Shown: positions 1 through 5,965 of the stretch, one piece after another | Layout of the letters: each line of letters opens with the position of its first letter | Numbering within the stretch: the first letter of the stretch is position 1 | Source of the DNA: an uncultured Methylophaga sp. | GTDB lineage: Bacteria; Pseudomonadota; Gammaproteobacteria; Nitrosococcales; Methylophagaceae | DNA length: 14,261 nt | Reading direction: 5' to 3' | Assembly (NCBI GenBank): GCA_947631375.1 | Contig: CANRLD010000024.1 | Coordinates: 1-14,261 of the forward strand | Notes under the pieces: model-generated | What the model was told of the DNA's origin: nothing | The model's database searches: none | The model's input: the letters and a program-made list of their open reading frames with translations, nothing else | Position numbers and translations under genes: made by a program

Positions 1-682
1 GCTCTTCGGCAATCAGAATAGCCTCGTTTTCAAAGGTAATTAACACATCGCCCATGCCACGCTGGGTGAATGTTGTCGTTGCTCCACGACCACCGCCATC
101 CAGCACAGGAACATTGGCAAGAAATTTCCTGACGAAATCTTTGGCTCCCTGCTCATTGCCTGCTTTATCCAGCGCATATCCCCAGGCAGCAAGATAGCTG
201 TAACGTCCATTTCCCGATGTTTTGGGGTTAGGCATAATCACTTGCAAACCTTCAGCGGCCAGATCGTCCCAATCGGCAATATTTTTCGGATTGCCCTTAC
301 GCACTAAAAAAACCGTCGTGGTGGTATAGGGCGCAGCATTATGCGGAAACTGTTGCTGCCAATCATTAGCGACCAACCCTTTATCCGCAAGAACCTGAAT
401 GTCAGGTGATTGGTTCATGGTCACCACATCCGCTTGCAACCCGGCAATAACCGCCATCGCCTGCTTGCTGGAACCAGAGTGAGACTGGTCAATCTTGATC
501 TCGACATTCTGTTCTTTTTGAATATAGTCCTTAAATAACGGATTGATATCCTTGTACAATTCTCTCGACACGTCATAGGAGACATTCAGTAAATGCTCTG
601 CCGCGCCCGCACTGCTACTGAACGCCAAGCCCAGGCTGGCCGCTATGACGAATTTTCTGACAAATGATTTTTTAACTGACAT
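1..682 (-). CDS. sbp: Sulfate ABC transporter periplasmic binding protein, copy 1 (3' end outside window)
   Basis: Captures sulfate in the periplasm and hands it to the CysTWA-type ABC permease. Only the first 227 residues are in the window; the last roughly 110 of a usual 330-340 lie beyond base 1. The start is ATG at 682-680, preceded by GAGG six bases upstream. A signal peptide is visible (charged MSVKKSFVRK, hydrophobic stretch, AGA-AEH near residue 23). Family motifs follow: NVSYDVSRELY, DQSHSGSSKQA (anion-binding serines), a hydrophobic TTTTVFLVRKGNPK segment, NPKTSGNGRYSYLAAWGY and DGGGRGATTTFTQRG. It is clearly related to the second Sbp at 3069-4082, but the two differ at many positions, so this is not a recent copy. 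It has its own promoter-like region and sits downstream of the yafJ terminator, so it is probably a separate transcription unit. Permease genes may follow off-window. Thiosulfate could also be a ligand. Confidence 0.93.
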   Translation of the reverse strand, partial: MSVKKSFVRKFVIAASLGLAFSSSAGAAEHLLNVSYDVSRELYKDINPLFKDYIQKEQNVEIKIDQSHSGSSKQAMAVIAGLQADVVTMNQSPDIQVLADKGLVANDWQQQFPHNAAPYTTTTVFLVRKGNPKNIADWDDLAAEGLQVIMPNPKTSGNGRYSYLAAWGYALDKAGNEQGAKDFVRKFLANVPVLDGGGRGATTTFTQRGMGDVLITFENEAILIAEE

Positions 683-718
683 TGCGAACCTCATCGCGAT
701 TGATAGTAACTACGGTAA

Positions 719-755
719 ATTTTAAAGCAGTCTCTTATCAATAATAACCAATAAA
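719..755 (-). promoter_or_regulatory. Putative sulfur-regulated promoter of sbp copy 1
   Basis: Read on the minus strand, the box TTTATTGGTTA (755-745) is followed after exactly 20 nt by TAAAAT (724-719), a 5/6 match to a -10 hexamer. The start codon lies about 37 nt further on. A -35 at 17-bp spacing would be TTATTA, a poor match that overlaps the end of the box, as expected for an activator-dependent promoter. The same box and spacing recur upstream of the porin operon and lsfA. Assignment to CysB or a similar LysR regulator is inference. The rest of the gap between sbp and the yafJ terminator (756-918) shows nothing else recognisable. Confidence 0.5.
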
Positions 756-918
756 AAGTGTGAAGCTTATGAAATATTCTGCTAAGGCTGTATGTAATGA
801 AACACATCAACAGATGCCAATACGTTTATTTAACCACTGGGTAATTTTGATGTATTGATTGATTGAAACCACTGATAAACTCGCTCCTAATCGCCGGCTT
901 ATATAACCGTCTCTCATC

Positions 919-954
919 AAAAAAGACCGAATAATTATCAGCTTATCCGGTCTT
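919..954 (-). terminator. Rho-independent terminator of the porin-to-yafJ operon
   Basis: On the minus strand, a stem AAGACCGG.. / ..CGGTCTT (12 pairs with one A/C mismatch, 8-nt loop, arms 943-954 and 923-934) is followed by six T residues (924-919). It lies about 60 nt past the yafJ stop and before the sbp copy 1 promoter. It therefore closes the operon and separates the two units. Confidence 0.75.
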
Positions 955-1014
955 CTTATAATTTTTGTAAGATTTATGGCACGTACCAGGCTGCTGCCTG
1001 CAATGCCACTATAT

Positions 1015-1854
1015 TCATACCACTGTTAATTGATTATTTGATGTTAGCAGCGTCTGACAGGATTTTGACAAGCGAGGTTCAAACCGCTGATAGAGCATAC
1101 GCCCTTTATGAAACAATCGTATTTCACCCCGCCCCATTGGATACCAGATATCGCCTTTGGTCAGCGGCTTGGTGGCTACAATAATGGTGTTATTTCCCTG
1201 CTCATACATATCCACGGGTAATTCCAGATCACTGTCAACCAGCGCAATACGTGTTTGTGGCTTTGTCCACTGTGTCCAATAAAGCTCGGTTGAAGCATAA
1301 GCAATCATCAATTGGTTATTTGCCAGAATAAAATTAAAATTGCCAAAGCGGCTGATTTCATCACTCACCAGCTTAATCTGGGTGACCAAATGATCCAGCC
1401 GGGGATGATAGAACTGGTAATGCTCGGCAATCGTGGATAACAAATGACAAAAAGCGCGTTCACTGTCCGTATCGCCTTCGACCTGAAACAATGGGTTCGG
1501 CTCCGGATGATATCCATATAAATCACCGTTATGGGAAAACGCCCAGTCATGCCCCCAGAAGGCTCTTTTAAAAGGGTGCGTATTGCGGAGAGACATCTCT
1601 CCAAATGTGGCTTTACGTATATGGGCAATAAAACTGTTGCTCCGGACTTCAGAGGTCAGATATTGCCGGGCCAGTTCACATTGACTGGCAGCTGACAGGC
1701 TCTTGACGATTTGCGTCCGCCCCTGCTCATCATAGCTCGCGATTCCCCAACCATCGCCATGTTCTGCCGTCGCACCACCCCGCTGAAAAAAATCAGCCAA
1801 TAGCCAGTGAGGACTAACCGGCTGTTGGCTGCTGATACCTAAAAGTTGGCACAT
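1015..1854 (-). CDS. yafJ: Class II glutamine amidotransferase, YafJ/Dug3 type
   Basis: N-terminal-nucleophile (Ntn) amidohydrolase of 279 residues. After removal of Met1, Cys2 of MCQLLG would be the catalytic nucleophile. Other family marks are HGDGWGIASY (32-41), FIAHIRKATFG (75-85), NTHPF (91-95), FSHNGDLYGY (106-115) and GDTDSERAF (127-135). The length and motif set fit stand-alone YafJ proteins, which lack a synthetase partner domain. The yeast relative Dug3 takes part in glutathione breakdown; the bacterial substrate is not established. The ATG lies two bases after the stop of the truncated lsfA remnant with no clear Shine-Dalgarno of its own, so translation may be coupled to it. It is the last gene of the sulfur-linked operon and is followed by the terminator at 919-954. 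A role in sulfur recycling from gamma-glutamyl compounds is inferred from context only. Confidence 0.9.
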   Translation of the reverse strand: MCQLLGISSQQPVSPHWLLADFFQRGGATAEHGDGWGIASYDEQGRTQIVKSLSAASQCELARQYLTSEVRSNSFIAHIRKATFGEMSLRNTHPFKRAFWGHDWAFSHNGDLYGYHPEPNPLFQVEGDTDSERAFCHLLSTIAEHYQFYHPRLDHLVTQIKLVSDEISRFGNFNFILANNQLMIAYASTELYWTQWTKPQTRIALVDSDLELPVDMYEQGNNTIIVATKPLTKGDIWYPMGRGEIRLFHKGRMLYQRFEPRLSKSCQTLLTSNNQLTVV

Positions 1855-1856
1855 GG

Positions 1857-2036
1857 TTATACCCGAGAGAGTCGGATCAGTGTCAATCGCAGATAGGGGC
1901 TGACTGCGTCATAACCTTTATGAAAACGGGCAGCACGTTCGGCTTCATCCTGTAATGAAGGCACAATCACCACGCTACGTCCTTCTGTTGAATCCTGCTC
2001 AAAGTCAGGGGCAGTATCTCCCAGTTTGATTGTCAT
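1857..2036 (-). pseudogene. lsfA: Internally deleted LsfA-type 1-Cys peroxiredoxin remnant (59 codons, open frame)
   Basis: Translating from ATG 2036 gives 59 residues. Residues 1-19 (MTIKLGDTAPDFEQDSTEG) match the N-terminus of the intact LsfA at 5966-6598 in 15 of 19 positions. Residues 22 onward (VVIVPSLQDEAERAARF...) match LsfA from residue 177 to its end in about 25 of 35 positions. LsfA residues 20-174, about 155 codons, are missing without loss of frame. The peroxidatic Cys (PVCTTE) and almost the whole thioredoxin fold are therefore gone, and it cannot be a peroxidase. The stop is displaced, giving an extra LSRV tail. The start keeps a strong AGGAG, and the stop lies 2 nt before yafJ. 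Synonymous sites differ heavily from the intact gene, so the ancestor was an old paralogue or a transferred copy. It could be a decayed gene, a translated leader for yafJ, or a small protein with a new role. Confidence 0.85.
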
Positions 2037-2065
2037 GTTATTTCTCCTTTATTCATGCCTGAATC

Positions 2066-2752
2066 TCAAACGTACTGTAAAAATACATTTTGTGTTGCCA
2101 ACGCGCTCACGATTGAGTAGGTTCTGGGTATGTGACGTTTACGCGCACTATTCCAGCTACCGAGTTGATAGACGTCGTCTCCCGGTAATGGCTCAACGGC
2201 TTCCAGCATCGCTGAAACAAAGTCTTTGATTAACGGCCAGGCGCCGTAACCCGGCTCACTGTTTATGTGACCCGCTTCACCGGCGTTGTAAAACGCCAAC
2301 CCCCAGTCCCGACTTAGTTGATCCGCTTGAACAACTGACATCCAGGGATCGTTGTTACTGGCAACTAACACACCCAATGTATTCAGTCGCTGCTCAGGCA
2401 AGCAGCCCACAATGGTCTGTAAATTCTTTTGGCTCTCACTCTTCGGTCCGTAAAGCGTAAAACGCTGCGGAGCGGCTGGAGCCACTAAAATAAGGCCGGC
2501 CACTTTTTCCGGCCGCCATGAAGCCACCAATGCACTGACCAGGCAACCAAAACTGTGGGCGACTAAAATCGCTTGACCCGGCATATTATCAAGCTGCCTT
2601 TCAAGCGCTTCAGCCCATGGATAGATCCGTGGGGATTCCCAGTTAACGCCAGTTAAACGTTCACTTTCGGGGAATTGATGCTCAAGCCATGTCTGCCAGT
2701 GATTATTATCACTGCCATGGAACCCTGGCACAGTTAAGATTCTGGTTCTCAT
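2066..2752 (-). CDS. Alpha/beta hydrolase, RBBP9/YdeN family serine hydrolase
   Basis: A 228-residue cytoplasmic serine hydrolase. The N-terminal TVPGFHGSDNNHWQTWLE is characteristic of the RBBP9/YdeN family. The nucleophile elbow VAHSFGC places catalytic Ser67; the acid is probably Asp135 in ASNNDPW, and the base His162 in GEAGHINSEPGYGAWP. All three triad residues are present. GAGGAG precedes the ATG. The family usually ends soon after the helix following the histidine (about 180-200 residues). Here roughly 35 further residues (from about 192, including QLGSWNSARKRHIPR) have no family match I recognise. The natural substrate of the family is unclear; esterase or amidase activity is likely. 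The gene follows ssuF by 27 nt and precedes the lsfA remnant by 29 nt, so it is in the sulfur-linked operon and may process a sulfur-containing ester or amide (inference). Confidence 0.88.
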   Translation of the reverse strand: MRTRILTVPGFHGSDNNHWQTWLEHQFPESERLTGVNWESPRIYPWAEALERQLDNMPGQAILVAHSFGCLVSALVASWRPEKVAGLILVAPAAPQRFTLYGPKSESQKNLQTIVGCLPEQRLNTLGVLVASNNDPWMSVVQADQLSRDWGLAFYNAGEAGHINSEPGYGAWPLIKDFVSAMLEAVEPLPGDDVYQLGSWNSARKRHIPRTYSIVSALATQNVFLQYV

Positions 2753-2779
2753 CTGACTGCTCCTCGACGCTGGATGTTT

Positions 2780-3004
2780 TTATATTCTGCTAAAACTGGC
2801 CAGAGCAACTTCGGTTGATTTGAACAAGGCAATCACTTCAAACCCGGGTTTCAATCCCAAGTCATCCAGCGAACTGGTGGTCACTACTGAAGTAATGATT
2901 CCAGCTCCTGTATCCACTTCAACTTCACTGACGACATCGCCACGTTTTATGCGTTTGATGGTGCCTTTAAATTGATTTCGACTGTTTATTGCTTTAATCG
3001 TCAT
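2780..3004 (-). CDS. ssuF: SsuF-like TOBE-domain molybdopterin-binding protein
   Basis: A 74-residue single TOBE/Mop domain. It starts MTIKAINSRNQFKGTIKRI, continues with a GDVVSEVEVDTGAGIITSVVTT core, and ends VIALFKSTEVALASF. This is the size and sequence pattern of SsuF from pseudomonads, the last gene of ssuEADCBF, needed there for full use of sulfonates as sulfur source. Mop domains bind oxyanions such as molybdate, and oligomers can store them. The ATG (3004) has AAAGGAAA upstream. It lies 64 nt after the sulfate-binding protein gene, with a hairpin in between. No ssuE, A, D, C or B is present in the window, so this ssuF is detached from its classical operon. Binding of molybdate or sulfate, or a regulatory role, are the alternatives. 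Confidence 0.82.
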   Translation of the reverse strand: MTIKAINSRNQFKGTIKRIKRGDVVSEVEVDTGAGIITSVVTTSSLDDLGLKPGFEVIALFKSTEVALASFSRI

Positions 3005-3030
3005 GAGTATTTCCTTTATTTTGAAAATAA

Positions 3031-3056
3031 TTCAGCCTGAATCATTTCAGGCCGAA
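3031..3056 (-). other. Intra-operon hairpin between sbp copy 2 and ssuF
   Basis: Arms 3035-3041 (GCCTGAA) and 3046-3052 (TTCAGGC) form a 7-bp stem with a 4-nt loop, extended by three more pairs (3031-3033 with 3054-3056) after one mismatch. On the minus strand it is followed by TTATTTTC, a weak U-rich tail. It may protect the sbp transcript from 3' decay or act as a leaky terminator, lowering expression of the downstream genes compared with the abundant binding protein. The structure is visible; its role is inference. Confidence 0.45.
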
Positions 3057-3068
3057 ATGTCTGTAAAA

Positions 3069-4082
3069 TTATTGAACTGAATAAATCCGGTCGAACACGC
3101 CACCATCATTAAAGTGAGTTGTCTGGGCTTTTTGCCAGCCGCCGAACGCTTCATCAATGGTAAAAGTTTTCACTTGCGGAAATCGGGCAATGTCTTCTGG
3201 ATCAGCATGCTCTGGCGTTACTGGCCGATAGTAATGTTTAGCAGCCAATGCCTGACCAACCGGTGAGTAGAGATATTCAAGATAGGCTTTGGCAACTTCC
3301 TTGGTGACATGTTTTTCGGTATTGCCATCAACAACGGTAACCGGCGGTTCAGCCAGAATGGAAACCGAAGGAACGACAATCTCAAATTGGTCTTTACCCA
3401 ATTCGTTAATCGCTAAAAAAGCTTCATTTTCCCAGGAAATAAATACATCACCGATACCGCGTTGCACAAAGGTATTGGTCGCACCACGTGCGCCAGAATC
3501 TAAAACAGGAACATTTTTAAAAAGTTTGCTAACAAACTCTTCGGCTTTTTCAGCACTGCCATACTTTGCTTCCGCAAAGCCCCAGGCTGCCAGATAATTC
3601 CAGCGAGCGCCGCCAGATGTTTTTGGATTTGGCGTGATTACAGCAACATCTGGTTTAACCAGATCCTCCCAATCCTTAATGCCTTTTGGATTGCCTGTTC
3701 TAACCAAAAAAACGATTGTTGAAGTATAAGGGGAGCTGTTATTGGGTAAACGTGTTTGCCAGTCAACAGGCAATTTACCGGTATGTTCGCCTATGGCATC
3801 GATGTCATAAGCAAGCGCCAACGTCACCACATCCGCTGCCAGTCCATCAATAACCGCTCGCGCCTGTTTGCCGGCGCCGCCATGTGATTGCTGGATCTTG
3901 ACGTCATCGCCGGTCTGCTGTTTCCAATGTTTTGTAAATAAGGGATTGAATTCCTGATAAAGCTCGCGGGTCGGATCATAAGAGACATTTAGCAGTTCAA
4001 TATTTTTAGCCTGTGCGCCGCCTGACAATGCAGCGAGGCTGATCGCAAGCGGCAGGGTTTTAATCAATGTTTTCAGTTTCAT
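3069..4082 (-). CDS. sbp: Sulfate ABC transporter periplasmic binding protein, copy 2
   Basis: Periplasmic sulfate (possibly thiosulfate) receptor of 337 residues, full family length. The chosen start is ATG 4082, with GGAG six bases upstream; an in-frame TTG at 4094 overlaps that Shine-Dalgarno and is unlikely. The signal peptide runs MKLKTLIKTL.., with cleavage near GAQA-KN (residue 25). Family motifs are LLNVSYDPTRELYQEF, QQSHGGAGKQARAV, STIVFLVRTGNPKG, NPKTSGGARWNYLAAWGFA and DSGARGATNTFVQRG. It starts 31 nt after the porin stop, so outer-membrane channel and periplasmic receptor are co-transcribed. No permease or ATPase gene follows it in this operon, so it must share a CysTWA complex encoded elsewhere. 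It is homologous to the partial copy at 1-682 but clearly diverged, so different affinity or ligand preference is possible. Confidence 0.95.
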   Translation of the reverse strand: MKLKTLIKTLPLAISLAALSGGAQAKNIELLNVSYDPTRELYQEFNPLFTKHWKQQTGDDVKIQQSHGGAGKQARAVIDGLAADVVTLALAYDIDAIGEHTGKLPVDWQTRLPNNSSPYTSTIVFLVRTGNPKGIKDWEDLVKPDVAVITPNPKTSGGARWNYLAAWGFAEAKYGSAEKAEEFVSKLFKNVPVLDSGARGATNTFVQRGIGDVFISWENEAFLAINELGKDQFEIVVPSVSILAEPPVTVVDGNTEKHVTKEVAKAYLEYLYSPVGQALAAKHYYRPVTPEHADPEDIARFPQVKTFTIDEAFGGWQKAQTTHFNDGGVFDRIYSVQ

Positions 4083-4113
4083 GTTGTTCTCCAATAGTAA
4101 AAAGTTAAGTTAT

Positions 4114-5463
4114 TTAAAAATCAATCTGGGCACGGACTAAAGCGATATCAGGTTTTTCACCATCAGCAGCATTACCGGGACGATCTACATCAAGCACTTT
4201 GATGTAATTTGCCGAGAGACGGATGTTGTCGGTGGTGTACCAGTTCAAACCGAAGGTCAGGTTTTCCTGTTCACCGCCAATAAAGCTGCCATCGGTGAGA
4301 TCGGCAGCGCTGTATCGAATACCGACTTCCCATGCGCCAATGCCTCCCTGCCCCACTGTTGTGTTAGGTTTCACCCGATCAAAGGTGCCTGTATTGGCTT
4401 TATAGCCGCGCGACTCGCCGGTTAAGAAATAACTGGCGTAGGCATACCAGGCGTTAAAATCAAGATCACTCGCCGCTGAAGCTCGCTTTACTTGTGTATT
4501 GATGTACTCGCTCTGTATTGAAAACGGGCCAAAAACTGCAGCCGCTTCCAAACCATATTGTTGGTAGTCATCAACATCAGCGATGGTGTTGGTATCAATA
4601 AAACGTACATCGGTAATATTGGCTTCTGGTCGTTCACGAAAACGTAAAGCAGTGTCTTCGGGATTTCGGTGTAATACCGCCGCCCCCAGATGGATCAGTT
4701 TGTTTTTCTCAATGATTGGGTTAAATGTACCTCGAGCAACCAGCCCCCAGCCTTCATTGCCTTCATCGGCTGCATTCGCCTCACTCTTGTCACCAAAAGC
4801 TCCGGCTGAGGCACTCCAGTTACTGCTACCATGGCTTAAGCCAACACCAAAGGCACGATCAGGGTTAAAGACATTGGTTAAACCACGTTCAATAAAGGTG
4901 GTGTTTAAACTGCTGGTTAAATGTTCCAAACCGAAAGGTTGTTTAAACTGGCCGATGGTGATAGCTGGCGTCAGCCCGGTGTACTGAATATAGGCATCGC
5001 GAATACCGCGTTGTCCGGAATCGCTGCCGCCCGGGCGAGCAAAATCATATTGAAAGCGGTAATTCCAGTTGTCATACACTGTGCCGCGAACATCTAAAAA
5101 CAGACGGCGGAAGCTACTGCCATCTCCCAAATCAACATTATCGGCATTGTGATACGCTGCATCGGCCTGCAGACGACCACCAATTTGTGCTTTGAAAGCG
5201 CCATTGGTTGATTCAAAAGACAAAGCACGGCCATTGGTTTTTGCAATTACGGCATTTTGGGTAACAACTTGTGTTTGCTTCACCTCTTCTTGGGTTTGCG
5301 TAATCTGTGCATTTTGGACTTCTAATTGCTGTAACAACTGATTCACTTGTTGTTCTAGTTTTAAAATTCTCGCTTCTGCATCAGCCAGTGCCGCCGCCGG
5401 GGATAGCAAAACAAGTCCTGCCAGCAGCAGATTTTTTCTGAGTGGATTAAGTTGAAAGTTCAC
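4114..5463 (-). CDS. OprO/OprP-family outer-membrane porin
   Basis: A 449-residue outer-membrane beta-barrel of the phosphate/polyphosphate-selective porin family. The start is GTG (5463), with CAGGAG eight bases before it. The signal peptide ends near AAALA-DA (about residue 27). Next comes an N-terminal coiled coil (about 28-70, ARILKLEQQVNQLLQQL with many Gln/Leu/Val), typical of this family. The barrel begins at KAQIGGRLQADAAYH and alternates aromatic and polar residues. RFQYDFARPGG, IGQFKQPFGLEHLTSS and the C-terminal LVRAQIDF, with terminal Phe recognised by the BAM machinery, are family features. OprP and OprO form trimers passing phosphate or polyphosphate. Here the gene heads an operon with a sulfate-binding protein, so sulfate or sulfonate passage is likelier than phosphate (inference). 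Substrate lysine and arginine positions cannot be judged without a structural alignment. Confidence 0.9.
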   Translation of the reverse strand: MNFQLNPLRKNLLLAGLVLLSPAAALADAEARILKLEQQVNQLLQQLEVQNAQITQTQEEVKQTQVVTQNAVIAKTNGRALSFESTNGAFKAQIGGRLQADAAYHNADNVDLGDGSSFRRLFLDVRGTVYDNWNYRFQYDFARPGGSDSGQRGIRDAYIQYTGLTPAITIGQFKQPFGLEHLTSSLNTTFIERGLTNVFNPDRAFGVGLSHGSSNWSASAGAFGDKSEANAADEGNEGWGLVARGTFNPIIEKNKLIHLGAAVLHRNPEDTALRFRERPEANITDVRFIDTNTIADVDDYQQYGLEAAAVFGPFSIQSEYINTQVKRASAASDLDFNAWYAYASYFLTGESRGYKANTGTFDRVKPNTTVGQGGIGAWEVGIRYSAADLTDGSFIGGEQENLTFGLNWYTTDNIRLSANYIKVLDVDRPGNAADGEKPDIALVRAQIDF

Positions 5464-5496
5464 GTACTGTCTCCTGTTAATTTAAGTACAGGGCAG

Positions 5497-5547
5497 ATAC
5501 TAGAAAGAACAGCTAATCAAACGAACCAAGAAAAAAAGAATTGGTTA
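5497..5547 (-). promoter_or_regulatory. Putative sulfur-regulated promoter of the porin-sbp-ssuF-yafJ operon
   Basis: On the minus strand, TTTCTTGGTTC (5533-5523) lies exactly 20 nt before TAGTAT (5502-5497), a 4/6 match to a -10 hexamer. The porin GTG follows about 33 nt later. Just upstream is an opposing TAACCAAT (5547-5540), giving an AACCAA / TTGGTT inverted repeat with an 11-bp spacer, a dyad of the sort bound by LysR-type activators. No good -35 is present. The box and spacing match those upstream of sbp copy 1 and lsfA. Confidence 0.5.
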
Positions 5548-5891
5548 TGAAAAATGATGTTAAACAAGCCGTTTCAATGCTTGAGCAATATATTTGACGC
5601 GGTTTTCCGTGATAAAAATTATTTCTGCATGGCATGTTTGCAGCTGCTTTTCAAACGGTAGCCGCAAACTCACCACACGAAATTGATTTGATATCTATGA
5701 CGGCACGACCGGTTGATCCAGGCATCATTAAATGGCATTTGATTCGCGTATCGCTGGCAAGGAAACCTCAACAACGACGAAAGAGGATGTATGTTGAGAG
5801 GATGAGAACGACAGATTTGCAAGACTGTCATGATACGAATAACCGGGCGATGAAAATGTTTCTGCACGGCAAATTGGCAGTCATTGCGCAT
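5548..5891. other. Gene-free stretch between porin promoter and lsfA terminator
   Basis: I see no supportable gene here. A 99-codon frame on the plus strand (from 5634) and a 73-codon frame on the minus strand overlap each other. Both lack a ribosome-binding site, a recognisable domain and protein-like composition, and the plus frame runs straight through the lsfA terminator. The part next to the porin promoter may hold further upstream activator sites, but none is clear. Confidence 0.5.
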
Positions 5892-5925
5892 AAAAAACAG
5901 CCAGTAACGGGGTTACTGGCTGTTT
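5892..5925 (-). terminator. Strong rho-independent terminator of lsfA
   Basis: A perfect 14-bp stem (AAACAGCCAGTAAC, 5895-5908, with its complement 5912-5925) and a 3-nt loop are followed on the minus strand by a T run (5897-5892, partly pairing with the stem base). It lies about 40 nt after the lsfA stop, so lsfA is probably monocistronic. The porin operon downstream needs its own promoter. Confidence 0.9.
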
Positions 5926-5965
5926 ATAGTTGATAGCTGGCAGATGCCAGCGTATTTAACCTTGC

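Noticed and set aside
2026..2229. 67-codon plus-strand frame over the lsfA remnant start and hydrolase end
   Set aside because: Opposite strand to the operon, no ribosome-binding site, overlaps recognised sequence.
4083..4094. In-frame TTG at 4094 as start of sbp copy 2
   Set aside because: It overlaps the GGAG that serves ATG 4082 and would add four residues before an otherwise normal signal peptide.
4583..4987. 134-codon plus-strand frame inside the porin gene
   Set aside because: Antisense shadow; the porin frame has full family structure.
5634..5933. 99-codon plus-strand frame upstream of the porin, with an opposing 73-codon frame
   Set aside because: No ribosome-binding site, no recognisable domain, and the plus frame reads through the perfect lsfA terminator hairpin; treated as non-coding.
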